Assembly: GCF_050157905.1 (NCBI RefSeq) | Contig: NZ_JBKIWZ010000001.1 | Location: 2,418,001-2,482,000, forward strand | Origin: Pantoea sp050157905 | GTDB taxonomy: Bacteria; Pseudomonadota; Gammaproteobacteria; Enterobacterales; Enterobacteriaceae | Length of the DNA stretch: 64,000 nt | Reading direction: 5' to 3' | Part shown: positions 16,910 to 26,174 of the stretch, piece after piece | Layout of the letters: each line of letters begins with the position of its first letter | Position numbering within the stretch: the first letter of the stretch is position 1 | Position numbers and translations under genes: made by a program | The notes under the pieces: model-generated | The model's database searches: none | Told to the model about the DNA's origin: nothing | The model's input: only the letters and a program-made list of their open reading frames with translations

Positions 16910-18547
16910 TTACTTCGCTAAACGCTTCTGATGCTCATGCGCGGCTTTAACAAAACCGGCAAACAACGGATGGCCATCGCGCGGGGTCGAGGTAAACTCC
17001 GGGTGGAACTGGCAGGCGACAAACCAGGGGTGGTTCGGGATCTCGATGATCTCGACCAGCTGATCGTCACCAGAACGACCCGCCACACGCAGACCGGCTG
17101 CTTCAATCTGCTTTAACAGCATATTGTTAACTTCGTAGCGGTGGCGATGACGCTCAACGATGGTGTCAGAGCCGTAGAGCTGGCGAACCTGGCTGCCCGG
17201 CGTTAACTGACACTGCTGGCTGCCCAGGCGCATGGTACCGCCCAGATCGCTCTGCTCGCTGCGGACTTCGACGTTGCCATCTTCGTCACGCCATTCGGTG
17301 ATTAACGCCACCACCGGGTATTTACAGTCTGGCACAAATTCAGTGGAGTTGGCACCCGGCATCCCGGCGACGTTGCGGGCAAACTCCATCAGCGCGACCT
17401 GCATGCCCAGGCAGATGCCAAGGTAAGGCACGTTATTTTCACGTGCGTACTGCGCAGTCATCAGCTTGCCTTCCACGCCACGGTAACCGAAGCCACCCGG
17501 GATCAGAATCGCATCCAGATCTTTCAGTAATTCGACACCGCGTGATTCAACATCCTGCGAGTCAATCAGCTTAATGTTAACGGTGACACGGTTTTTCAGA
17601 CCGCCGTGCTTCAGCGCTTCAATGACAGATTTATAGGCGTCGGGCAGCTCAACATATTTGCCCACCATGCCGATGGTGACTTCACCACCCGGATTGGCCT
17701 CTTCGTAAATCACCTGCTCCCACTCGGCCAGGTTGGCTTCCGGTGCGTTCAGGTTGAAACGCTTGCAGATATAGTCATCCAGGCCCTGCGATTTCAGCAT
17801 GCCAGGAATCTTGTAGATGGAATCCACGTCTTTCAGCGAGATAACCGCTTTTTCAGGGACGTTACAGAACAGCGCGATTTTGGCGCGTTCGTTGGCCGGT
17901 ACGGCCCGGTCGGAACGGCAAATCAGCACGTCAGGCTGGATACCAATCGACAGCAGCTCTTTTACTGAGTGCTGGGTGGGTTTAGTTTTCACTTCGCCTG
18001 CCGCGGCCATATAAGGCACCAGCGTCAGGTGCATATACATGGTGTGCTCGCGACCCACGTCAACGGCCATCTGGCGAATCGCTTCCAGGAACGGCAGTGA
18101 CTCGATATCCCCTACCGTGCCGCCGATCTCGACCAGCACCACATCATGACCTTCACCGCCTTCAATAATGCGCTCTTTAATGGCGTTGGTGATGTGCGGG
18201 ATAACCTGAATGGTCGCACCCAGATAGTCGCCACGGCGCTCTTTGCGCAGGACTTCTGAGTAGATACGACCCGTGGTGAAGTTGTTACGGCGCGACATTT
18301 TGGTACGGATGAAGCGCTCATAGTGACCCAAATCCAGATCGGTTTCGGCGCCGTCGTCGGTGACGAACACTTCACCGTGCTGCGTCGGGCTCATGGTGCC
18401 TGGATCCACGTTGATATACGGGTCCAGCTTCATGATGGTCACGTTCAGACCACGGGCTTCGAGAATGGCTGCGAGGGAGGCTGCGGCAATGCCTTTACCC
18501 AGAGAGGAAACGACCCCGCCGGTCACAAAAATATAATTCGTTGTCAT
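16910..18547 (-). CDS. pyrG: CTP synthase
   Basis: PyrG aminates UTP to CTP using glutamine. The N-terminal synthetase domain (about residues 1-266) starts TNYIFVTGGVVSSLGKGIAAAS with its P-loop-like SLGKG. The glutamine amidotransferase domain (about 290-540) contains the nucleophile in YLGICLGMQVALMEF and the HPEF histidine-glutamate pair. It has 545 residues, exactly the E. coli length. It is expressed from a promoter just upstream and probably reads into eno through an intergenic hairpin. Confidence 0.98.
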   Translation of the reverse strand: MTTNYIFVTGGVVSSLGKGIAAASLAAILEARGLNVTIMKLDPYINVDPGTMSPTQHGEVFVTDDGAETDLDLGHYERFIRTKMSRRNNFTTGRIYSEVLRKERRGDYLGATIQVIPHITNAIKERIIEGGEGHDVVLVEIGGTVGDIESLPFLEAIRQMAVDVGREHTMYMHLTLVPYMAAAGEVKTKPTQHSVKELLSIGIQPDVLICRSDRAVPANERAKIALFCNVPEKAVISLKDVDSIYKIPGMLKSQGLDDYICKRFNLNAPEANLAEWEQVIYEEANPGGEVTIGMVGKYVELPDAYKSVIEALKHGGLKNRVTVNIKLIDSQDVESRGVELLKDLDAILIPGGFGYRGVEGKLMTAQYARENNVPYLGICLGMQVALMEFARNVAGMPGANSTEFVPDCKYPVVALITEWRDEDGNVEVRSEQSDLGGTMRLGSQQCQLTPGSQVRQLYGSDTIVERHRHRYEVNNMLLKQIEAAGLRVAGRSGDDQLVEIIEIPNHPWFVACQFHPEFTSTPRDGHPLFAGFVKAAHEHQKRLAK

Positions 18548-18601
18548 GCTGAACCTGAGAGTTTAGGTTTAAAGACGGTGGAATAACCAGGACGGGAAAA
18601 C

Positions 18602-18630
18602 AGTATACTGGAAACCGCTATCAGCCACAA
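18602..18630 (-). promoter_or_regulatory. Probable pyrG promoter
   Basis: On the minus strand TTGTGG (plus 18625-18630) and TATACT (plus 18602-18607) are separated by 17 bp, about 55 bp before the pyrG ATG. This is a good sigma-70 match located in the 229-bp mazG-pyrG gap. Confidence 0.6.
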
Positions 18631-18776
18631 TTGATGAATCACAGCCATCCTCCAACGCATTGCTACGGCTAACATAGCGGATAGCTGCCCCCGAAATGTT
18701 GACGTGCGTCACAAAGTTGCAGCCGCGCTGAATCGAGTAAGCGCAAACGGCGACTTTATGCACAGCGCTGGAATAA

Positions 18777-19565
18777 TCAGCGCTTCTCCGCTTTTTTCAC
18801 CTGCTGCCAGGCGGCTTCCATCTGCTCCAGCGTCGCACCTGGCATCGCTAACCCCTGCGCCGTGATAATCGCCTCCACCTGGCGGAACCGGCGCTCGAAT
18901 TTGTCATTGGCTTTCTGCAGCGCGGTTTCCGCTTTGCTGCCCAGGTGCCGTGAGAGATTAACGGTCGCAAACAGCAGGTCGCCAATCTCCTCTTCCAGCT
19001 TCTCATTATCTACCTCGCTCTGCTGCGCCTCGTGCATCACCTCATCGATCTCTTCGTGTACCTTCGCCACTACCGGCCCCAGCGTGCTCCAGTCGAAGCC
19101 AACGTTGTGACAGCGCTTCTGAATCTTGTGGGCGCGCATCAGTGCGGGCAGCGCTTTCGGGATGTCGTCCAGCGCCGAGTGCTGGGCTTTGTCCGCCCGC
19201 TCGGCAGTTTTAATCGCCTCCCAGTTTTTCAGCACCTCGTGACTGGTTTCAGCCGTGGCATCGCCAAAGATGTGCGGATGACGGCGCTCCAGCTTGTCGC
19301 TGATGGCGTGACAGATATCTTCAAAGTTAAAGCGATCCTGTTCACTCGCCATCTGCGCGTAAAACACCACCTGGAAAAGCAGATCGCCCAGTTCACCGCG
19401 CAGATCGTCAAAATCTTCGCGCTGAATGGCGTCCAGCACTTCGTAAGTCTCTTCCAGCGTATAAGGGGCAATAGAGGCGAAAGTCTGTTCGCGATCCCAC
19501 GGACAGCCCTGCTGCGGATCGCGCAGGGTTTTCATGATGCCAAGCAGGCGCTCAACAGCGTTCAT
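18777..19565 (-). CDS. mazG: Nucleoside triphosphate pyrophosphohydrolase MazG
   Basis: MazG hydrolyses NTPs and dNTPs to monophosphates and pyrophosphate, a housecleaning role linked in E. coli to (p)ppGpp control. The 262 residues hold two MazG repeats. The first has GCPWDREQTFASI, EETYEVLDAI and ELGDLLFQVVFYAQ (metal-binding acidic residues). The second has EIDEVMHEAQ and EEEIGDLLFATVNLSRH. It lies between relA and pyrG as in E. coli, but the mazEF toxin-antitoxin pair that separates mazG and relA there is absent. Confidence 0.96.
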   Translation of the reverse strand: MNAVERLLGIMKTLRDPQQGCPWDREQTFASIAPYTLEETYEVLDAIQREDFDDLRGELGDLLFQVVFYAQMASEQDRFNFEDICHAISDKLERRHPHIFGDATAETSHEVLKNWEAIKTAERADKAQHSALDDIPKALPALMRAHKIQKRCHNVGFDWSTLGPVVAKVHEEIDEVMHEAQQSEVDNEKLEEEIGDLLFATVNLSRHLGSKAETALQKANDKFERRFRQVEAIITAQGLAMPGATLEQMEAAWQQVKKAEKR

Positions 19566-19616
19566 TTCAGGCGGGTCCTTACTATGTCAGATCAGAGATA
19601 AAGAGCGAGGCGCGAC

Positions 19617-19642
19617 AGCCGGATGCTGAATCGCATCCGGCT
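19617..19642. terminator. Hairpin downstream of relA
   Basis: AGCCGGATGC (19617-19626) pairs exactly with GCATCCGGCT (19633-19642) around a 6-base loop, 60 bp past the relA stop. A T-run is lacking, so it is a possible weak terminator before mazG. Confidence 0.5.
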
Positions 19643-19702
19643 CTCTCAGGTGGTGCATAGGAGACCCGCGCAACCTCGTCCGGTTGCTCCGCTGGCTGCC
19701 AC

Positions 19703-21934
19703 TCAGTGCAGGCGACGGGCGTCAATGATATCAGAGACCTGATTGAGGCGCGCAAGCACCCGCCCCAGGACCTGGTGATTGTAGATCTCGATGTCCATGT
19801 CGATGGTCGCCAGCTGCTTGCGGGTGTCGCTGCGGCTGGAGACGCCCAGAACATTGACCTTCTCGTTGGCGAGAATCGTCGTGATATCGCGCAGTAAACC
19901 GCTGCGATCGTTGGCGGTGACGCGCACCACCAGCGAGTAGCCGCTGGAGTAGCTTTCGCCCCACACCGCATCGACAATACGTTCAGGCGCATGTGAGATA
20001 AGCTCCGCCAGCTGGTCACAGTCGGCGCGGTGAATAGAGATACCGCGCCCCTGGGTGATAAAGCCGACGATGTCATCGCCAGGAATCGGCTGACAGCAGC
20101 GGGCGATGTGGTGCATCAGATTGCCCACGCCCTCCACCACCACACGTCCGCTCTCTTTACGGGCTGACGCGGTGTGCGCTTTCTGGGTCAGCTGACGCAG
20201 CGCTTCACGGTCTTCCTCTTCGGCGCTTGGCTTGTTCAGCTTCGCCTGCAGGAAGTTCACCATCTGATTGAGGCGAATATCACCGCCGCCAATCGCCGCC
20301 AGCAGCTCCTCCAGCGAGGTCACGTTGTAGCGCGGCAGCAGCAGTTTTTCCGCTTCACGCAGGCTGATATCCAGCTGATTCAGTTCGTTGTCCAGAATCT
20401 GGCGTCCGGCGACAATGTTTTTATCGCGATCCTGCTTGCGGAACCAGTTATGGATCTTTGACCGTCCGCGGCTGGTGGTGATATAGCCCAGATTCGGATT
20501 GAGCCAGTCGCGGCTCGGGTTCGGCTGCTTCTGCGTGATAACTTCAACCTGATCGCCCATCTGCAACTGATAGGTGAACGGCACGATACGGCCACCGATT
20601 TTTGCGCCGATGCAGCGGTGACCGATGTCGCTATGAATATGGTAGGCAAAGTCGAGCGGGGTCGATCCCGCGGGCAGATCCACCACGTCGCCTTTGGGCG
20701 TAAAGACGTAGACCCGGTCATCAAACACCTGACTGCGGACCTCTTCCAGCAGCTCGCCGGAGTCGGCCATCTCCTCCTGCCAGCTGATGAGCTTACGCAG
20801 CCAGGCAATACGCTCTTCGTGGCCAGCCGCGCCGCGCGCACTGCTGGAGGTCGGCCCCTCTTTATATTTCCAGTGCGCCGCCACGCCCAGTTCGGCATCT
20901 TCATGCATCTGGCGGGTGCGGATCTGAATCTCCACCGTTTTGCCCTGCGGCCCTAATACCACGGTGTGAATCGACTGGTAGCCGTTGGGTTTGGGGTTCG
21001 CGACGTAGTCGTCAAACTCGCTGGGCAGATGACGATAGAGCGTATGCACCGTCCCCAGTGCGCCATAGCAATCCTGCAGGCGGTCGGCCACGATGCGCAC
21101 CGCCCGCACGTCGAACAGCTCATCAAAGGCCAGCGACTTTTTCTGCATCTTGCGCCAGATGCTGTAGATATGTTTAGGACGGCCATAGACTTCAGCACGG
21201 ACGCCCTCTTTAGCCATCTCTTTACGCAGATTATTGACGAAATTATCGATGTACTGCTCACGGTCAATCCGCCGCTCATGCAGTAACTTCGCAATGCGCT
21301 TGTACTCATCGGGATGCAGATAGCGGAAGCAGTAATCTTCCAGCTCCCATTTGAGCTGGCCGATCCCCAGCCGGTTGGCCAGGGGCGCATAGATATTGGT
21401 GCTCTCTTTAGCGGCCAGTACCCGCTCATCTTCCGGCGCATCTTTCATTTCGCGCAGGTTCATGATGCGTTCAGCCAGCTTCAGCACCACGCAGCGGAAA
21501 TCTTCCACCATGGCCAGCAGCATACGGCGGACATTATCCACCTGTTCAGACGCCATGGAGTCGTTGTGGATGGCTTTCAGCTGCCGGATGGCGTCCATGT
21601 CGCGCACGCCGTGGACCAGCGAGACGATGCCTTTACCGACGGCGGTTTCCAGCTCCTCTTCGCTGACCACTTCATCGTTAGCCAGCGGGAAGATCAGCGC
21701 CGCACAGAGACTTTCGATATCCATGCTGAGCATCGAGAGGATTTCCACCATCTCGATACCGCGCCACAGCAGCAGCGACTGATCGGGATGGTCCTGCGTC
21801 TGCGCTTCGCAGTAGCGCCAGGTTTCGGCAACGCGTTGACATGATTGCGGGTTAGCGATACCGAGACTGGCGATCCACTGGTCGAGGGCGAAATCCCCCT
21901 CAGTATTTAAATGCGCACTTCTGACCGCAACCAT
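19703..21934 (-). CDS. relA: GTP pyrophosphokinase RelA, (p)ppGpp synthetase I
   Basis: RelA makes (p)ppGpp on stalled ribosomes carrying uncharged tRNA. The 743 residues show an N-terminal pseudo-HD domain in which the HDxxED hydrolase motif is replaced (LIFPLANDEVVSEEE). The synthetase domain follows (YGRPKHIYSIWRKMQKK, FDVRAVRIVADRLQDCYGAL), then a TGS domain near residues 405-465 (VYVFTPKGDVVDLPAGSTPL), and C-terminal zinc-finger and ACT regions (CCQPIPGDDIVGF and RVTANDRSGLLRDI). It starts 29 bp after rlmD stops. The tRNA-fMet promoter at 48397 has the GC-rich discriminator expected of ppGpp-sensitive genes. Confidence 0.98.
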   Translation of the reverse strand: MVAVRSAHLNTEGDFALDQWIASLGIANPQSCQRVAETWRYCEAQTQDHPDQSLLLWRGIEMVEILSMLSMDIESLCAALIFPLANDEVVSEEELETAVGKGIVSLVHGVRDMDAIRQLKAIHNDSMASEQVDNVRRMLLAMVEDFRCVVLKLAERIMNLREMKDAPEDERVLAAKESTNIYAPLANRLGIGQLKWELEDYCFRYLHPDEYKRIAKLLHERRIDREQYIDNFVNNLRKEMAKEGVRAEVYGRPKHIYSIWRKMQKKSLAFDELFDVRAVRIVADRLQDCYGALGTVHTLYRHLPSEFDDYVANPKPNGYQSIHTVVLGPQGKTVEIQIRTRQMHEDAELGVAAHWKYKEGPTSSSARGAAGHEERIAWLRKLISWQEEMADSGELLEEVRSQVFDDRVYVFTPKGDVVDLPAGSTPLDFAYHIHSDIGHRCIGAKIGGRIVPFTYQLQMGDQVEVITQKQPNPSRDWLNPNLGYITTSRGRSKIHNWFRKQDRDKNIVAGRQILDNELNQLDISLREAEKLLLPRYNVTSLEELLAAIGGGDIRLNQMVNFLQAKLNKPSAEEEDREALRQLTQKAHTASARKESGRVVVEGVGNLMHHIARCCQPIPGDDIVGFITQGRGISIHRADCDQLAELISHAPERIVDAVWGESYSSGYSLVVRVTANDRSGLLRDITTILANEKVNVLGVSSRSDTRKQLATIDMDIEIYNHQVLGRVLARLNQVSDIIDARRLH

Positions 21935-21963
21935 AACCTCTCCTGCACAACGACATACATCGC

Positions 21964-23280
21964 TTATGTTTTTCTGAACAGCACCATGGATTCGAGATGA
22001 CGGGTATGAGGGAACATATCCAGCATCGCGACCCTTTCCAATTGGTAGCCAGCCGACAGCAATGTCTGACTGTCGCGGGCAAGTGTTGTGGGATTACACG
22101 AAACATAGACCACGCGTTCAGGGGCAAGTTTAACCACATGCGCCATGACGCCCGCAGCCCCGGCGCGTGCCGGATCGAGTAATACCTTGTTAAATCCCTG
22201 TGCCGCCCACGGCTGGCGCGACACCTCTTCTTCCAGATTATGCTGAAAGAAACTGACATTTTTAAGATTATTCAATTCGGCATTATACGCTGCCTGCCGC
22301 ACTAATGCTGCAATCCCCTCCACACCTACAACATTTTGTACGAAGATTCCTATAGGAAGTGTGAAGTTTCCCATGCCGCAAAACAGATCCAGCACCCGGT
22401 CTTCGGGCTGCAGGTCGAGCCAGCTTATCGCCGTTGCCACCATCTGCTGATTAACGCCATCGTTAACCTGAATAAAATCCTGTGGGCTAAAGGTTAGCTT
22501 AAGCTGATGAGTCTGATAAAACGGCGTCGGGGCCTGTAATGCGGTCAGCGCATCATCGCCCGCGTCCAGAAACAGCATCAGCTGGTGCTCATGCGAAAAC
22601 TGTTCCAGTTTTTCACGGTCGTCTGCATGCAGCGCATCAAGATGGCGCAGAATCATCAGCGGACCATTATCCGCCAGCACCAGCTCCACGTGACCAAGCC
22701 GCCTTACTGCCCGCAGTCCGCTGAGACAGCGGTGCAGCGGAACCAGTAATGCCTCAAGTTCGGGCACCAGAACAGGGCAGTGCTGCACATCAACCAGATC
22801 GTTGCTGGCTACCTGGCGAAACCCCATCTGCAATCGTTGCGCTTTGTTATGCCACTGCAGGCCCAGCCGGGCGCGGCGACGGTAGCCCCAGGGCGCCCCG
22901 GCGATAACCTCGTCGATCGGTACATCCCGGGCAGCGGCCTGGCTCAGCATCCGGCTCAGTGCCTGCGCTTTACTCTGCTGCTGAAGCGCCACGTCCGCAT
23001 GCTGCTGCTGGCAGCCTCCGCAGCGTTCATAGTGCGGGCAGCGTGGCGTCACGCGTGCCGGACTGCGGCTAAGCAGTCGTGTCACTTTCGCCCGGGCAAA
23101 TTGACGTTTATCCTCTGTCAGCGCGACCTCCGCCTGTTCACCCGGCAGAGCGCCTGTGACAAACAGGGCTTTACCCTTGTGGCGTGCCACGCCCTGTCCG
23201 AACGGGTCGAGCTCATCGATGGTGACGGTAATGCGCTGTTGCGTCGTCACGCGCTGTTTTGCAACGTAAAATTGCGCCAT
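21964..23280 (-). CDS. rlmD: 23S rRNA (uracil(1939)-C(5))-methyltransferase RlmD
   Basis: RlmD methylates U1939 of 23S rRNA. Domains in order are an N-terminal TRAM domain (about residues 8-68), a 4Fe-4S cluster motif with cysteines 81, 87 and 90 (CPHYERCGGCQQQH) plus HCPVL further on, and a SAM-dependent methyltransferase domain with DLFCGMGNFTLP and the nucleophilic cysteine in VYVSCNPTTLARD. The start was placed at MAQFYVAKQRV (23280), 19 codons inside the longest frame, on homology. It has 438 residues and is divergent from barA. Confidence 0.97.
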   Translation of the reverse strand: MAQFYVAKQRVTTQQRITVTIDELDPFGQGVARHKGKALFVTGALPGEQAEVALTEDKRQFARAKVTRLLSRSPARVTPRCPHYERCGGCQQQHADVALQQQSKAQALSRMLSQAAARDVPIDEVIAGAPWGYRRRARLGLQWHNKAQRLQMGFRQVASNDLVDVQHCPVLVPELEALLVPLHRCLSGLRAVRRLGHVELVLADNGPLMILRHLDALHADDREKLEQFSHEHQLMLFLDAGDDALTALQAPTPFYQTHQLKLTFSPQDFIQVNDGVNQQMVATAISWLDLQPEDRVLDLFCGMGNFTLPIGIFVQNVVGVEGIAALVRQAAYNAELNNLKNVSFFQHNLEEEVSRQPWAAQGFNKVLLDPARAGAAGVMAHVVKLAPERVVYVSCNPTTLARDSQTLLSAGYQLERVAMLDMFPHTRHLESMVLFRKT

Positions 23281-23372
23281 AGTGTTTTTCTTTCTCTTTA
23301 TCGATACGGCCTGCAGAGTGTCACCGACAGTCTGCACAGGGACGTTAATGCCGGAGTAGCCAGGCGACTATT

Positions 23373-26102
23373 ATGACCAAATACAGCCTGCGGGCGCGAA
23401 TGATGATTTTAATTCTGGCACCAGTGCTGATGGTTGGCCTGCTGCTCAGCTCATTTTTTGTGGTGCACCGCTACAATGAGCTGCAGCGACAGGTCATTGA
23501 TGCAGGGGCTAACATCATTGAACCGCTGGCGATCTCCAGCGAATACAGCATGACCTGGCACGACCGCGATGCCATGCGCAAACTGGTGAGCCTGCTGCAC
23601 CGGCGTCATTCGGGTATCGTCAGAGCTATCTCGGTATTTGATAACGATAACCAGCTCTACGTCACCTCTAATCACAAGCAAAACCTCAGCCTGCAGCAGC
23701 GGGCGGATATTCGTGCACTGCCCGACGATGTCTCGATGGAGCGTCACGGCAGCCTGCTGATTCTGCGCACTCCGATAACCAGCGAGCGCTACGACGCGGA
23801 TGAACTACCGGATGAAGCGGCAAAACCCGCAGGCAATCCGCTGGGCTATGTGGCGATAGAACTGGATCTTCAGTCGGTACGCCTGCAGCAGTATAAAGAG
23901 GTATTTGTCGCCACCCTGATGCTGCTTTTCTGCCTCTGCCTCGCGATGCTGTTTGCCTATCGTCTGATGCGCGACGTCACCGGGCCGATCCGCAATATGG
24001 TGACCACCGTTGACCGCATCCGGCGCGGCCAGCTCGACAGCCGCGTAGAGGGCTACATGCTGGGCGAGCTCAGCATTCTGAAGAATGGCATCAATGCGAT
24101 GGCGATGTCGCTGACCGCCTATCACGAAGAGATGCAGCACAATATCGACCAGGCCACTTACGATCTGCGGGAAACGCTGGAACAGCTGGAGATTCAGAAT
24201 GTAGAGCTGGATCTGGCGAAGAAGCGCGCCCAGGAAGCGGCGCGCATCAAGTCGGAGTTTCTGGCCAATATGTCACATGAGCTGCGAACGCCGCTTAACG
24301 GCGTACTGGGCTTTACCCGGCAGATGCTGAAAACCCAGCTGCGCACAACCCAGCGTGACTACATGCAGACCATTGAGCGCTCGGCCAATAACCTGCTCAG
24401 CATTATTAACGACGTGCTCGATTTTTCGAAGCTGGAAGCGGGCAAGCTGATGCTGGAGGCGATCCCTTTCCCGCTGCGTGCCACGCTGGATGAAACCCTG
24501 GTGCTGCTCGCCCCGTCGGCCCATGAGAAGGGACTGGAGCTGACAGTGGTGTGTGACAGTAGCGTGCCGGACAACGTGATTGGCGATGCGCTGCGTCTGC
24601 AGCAGATCCTGACTAACCTGATCGGCAATGCGATTAAATTTACTGAACAGGGGTATGTAGGCCTGCGCGTCGGGCAGCGCGTAATCACCCAGTCGCGGGT
24701 TGAGCTGGAAATTCAGGTCGAGGACAGCGGTATCGGCATCTCTGAGCAGCAGCAGACCCAGCTCTTCCAGGCCTTTCGTCAGGCTGATGCCAGTATTTCG
24801 CGCCGGCACGGCGGAACCGGGCTGGGACTGGTCATCACGCAGAAACTGGTGCGGGAGATGGGCGGCGATATCACGTTCAGCAGCCAGCCGGATCAGGGAT
24901 CGACCTTTGTCATACGTGTGCAGCTCGATCTTAACCCCAATGCGCCAGGTATGCCCCGCGTGCTGGACGCGCTATCCCATACGCGTATCGCCTATGTGGA
25001 GGCCGATGCCATCGTGGCCAGCGCGGCACTGGAGATGCTGAGCGCCACGCCGCTGCAGATCGACTACAGCGAAACGCTGGAAGGACTGAATGAGGCGCAC
25101 TACCCGCTGCTGCTGATGGCGATGCCGGTCGATGTCAGCCAGCCTGAACTGCTCAGTGAGAGAAGGATCAATGCGCTGCTGGAGCGGGCAGATAATGTGC
25201 TGATGGCGCTGCCGAGTCCGATGATGCTGCTGGCCGATGAGCTGAAAGGGCGCGGCATTGATGGCTGCATTGCGAAGCCGATTTCCCTGACACGCCTGTT
25301 GCCCATGTTGCTGGATCTGCACACCCGGCAGATGAGCAAACTGCCACCCTCTCCCCGTCTGCCACTGACGGTGATGGCGGTGGACGATAATCCCGCTAAC
25401 CTCAAACTGATTGGCGCGTTGCTGGAGGAGCAGGTGCAGAATATCCTGCTGTGCAGCAACGCCGGACACGCCATCCGGGAGGCCCGTCAGCATGCGCTGG
25501 ATGTGATCCTGATGGATATTCAGATGCCGGACATCGATGGCATTCGCGCCAGCGAAATCATCCGCACCCTGCCGCATCACGCCAGTACACCCATCGTGGC
25601 GGTTACCGCCCACGCGATAGATGGCGAACGTGAGCAGTTAATCAAGGCGGGCATGAACGACTATCTGGCCAAACCCATTGATGAGAGCAAGTTAAGACAG
25701 CTGCTGGCGCGCTATACGCCGCCACCGGCGGTGTCTGTGCCGGAACTGCCTGCGATATTGCCGACGCTGGACTGGCAGCTGGCGCTGCGACAGGCAGCCA
25801 GCAAGCCCGAACTGGCGCGCGATTTGCTGCGCATGTTGCTGGAATTTTTGCCGGAAGTGCACGCGAAGATCGCGCAGTTCATGGCAGACAACGACCTCAG
25901 CGCCCTGCGCGAAATCATTCACAAGCTGCATGGCAGTGCCAGTTACAGCGGCGTGCCGCGCATGAAGCAGCTCTGTCACCAGCTGGAAAAAGAGCTGCCT
26001 GAGGTCAGCGATATCGCCGCGCTGGAGCCGGAACTGCTGGAGTTACAGGATGAAATGGAGAACGTCGCCAGAGAAGCCCGGCAGCTGCTGGGCATGTCGT
26101 AA
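23373..26102 (+). CDS. barA: Hybrid sensor histidine kinase BarA
   Basis: BarA phosphorylates the response regulator UvrY, which activates the Csr small RNAs. Its 909 residues show a first membrane span (about 10-31), a periplasmic sensing region, and a second span (about 177-197). These are followed by HAMP (200-250), a coiled coil, HisKA with His302 in MSHELRTPLNG, HATPase with NLIGNAIKF and HGGTGLGL, a receiver domain with Asp715 (LMDIQMPDIDG), and a C-terminal HPt domain with His850 (HKLHGSASYSG). A degenerate receiver-like segment lies at about 535-650. It is divergent from rlmD. The csrB target of this pathway lies at 37033-37358. Confidence 0.98.
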   Translation: MTKYSLRARMMILILAPVLMVGLLLSSFFVVHRYNELQRQVIDAGANIIEPLAISSEYSMTWHDRDAMRKLVSLLHRRHSGIVRAISVFDNDNQLYVTSNHKQNLSLQQRADIRALPDDVSMERHGSLLILRTPITSERYDADELPDEAAKPAGNPLGYVAIELDLQSVRLQQYKEVFVATLMLLFCLCLAMLFAYRLMRDVTGPIRNMVTTVDRIRRGQLDSRVEGYMLGELSILKNGINAMAMSLTAYHEEMQHNIDQATYDLRETLEQLEIQNVELDLAKKRAQEAARIKSEFLANMSHELRTPLNGVLGFTRQMLKTQLRTTQRDYMQTIERSANNLLSIINDVLDFSKLEAGKLMLEAIPFPLRATLDETLVLLAPSAHEKGLELTVVCDSSVPDNVIGDALRLQQILTNLIGNAIKFTEQGYVGLRVGQRVITQSRVELEIQVEDSGIGISEQQQTQLFQAFRQADASISRRHGGTGLGLVITQKLVREMGGDITFSSQPDQGSTFVIRVQLDLNPNAPGMPRVLDALSHTRIAYVEADAIVASAALEMLSATPLQIDYSETLEGLNEAHYPLLLMAMPVDVSQPELLSERRINALLERADNVLMALPSPMMLLADELKGRGIDGCIAKPISLTRLLPMLLDLHTRQMSKLPPSPRLPLTVMAVDDNPANLKLIGALLEEQVQNILLCSNAGHAIREARQHALDVILMDIQMPDIDGIRASEIIRTLPHHASTPIVAVTAHAIDGEREQLIKAGMNDYLAKPIDESKLRQLLARYTPPPAVSVPELPAILPTLDWQLALRQAASKPELARDLLRMLLEFLPEVHAKIAQFMADNDLSALREIIHKLHGSASYSGVPRMKQLCHQLEKELPEVSDIAALEPELLELQDEMENVAREARQLLGMS

Positions 26103-26110
26103 AGGCAGAG

Positions 26111-26133
26111 TGCGGCCCGGTTTCAGGGCCGCA
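26111..26133. terminator. Hairpin between convergent barA and garK
   Basis: TGCGGCCC (26111-26118) pairs with GGGCCGCA (26126-26133) around a 7-base loop, 8 bp beyond the barA stop. No T-run follows. Confidence 0.55.
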
Positions 26134-26174
26134 GGCGCGGCTCCATCAACGCGACGGGCCAGACTTACCGCCGG

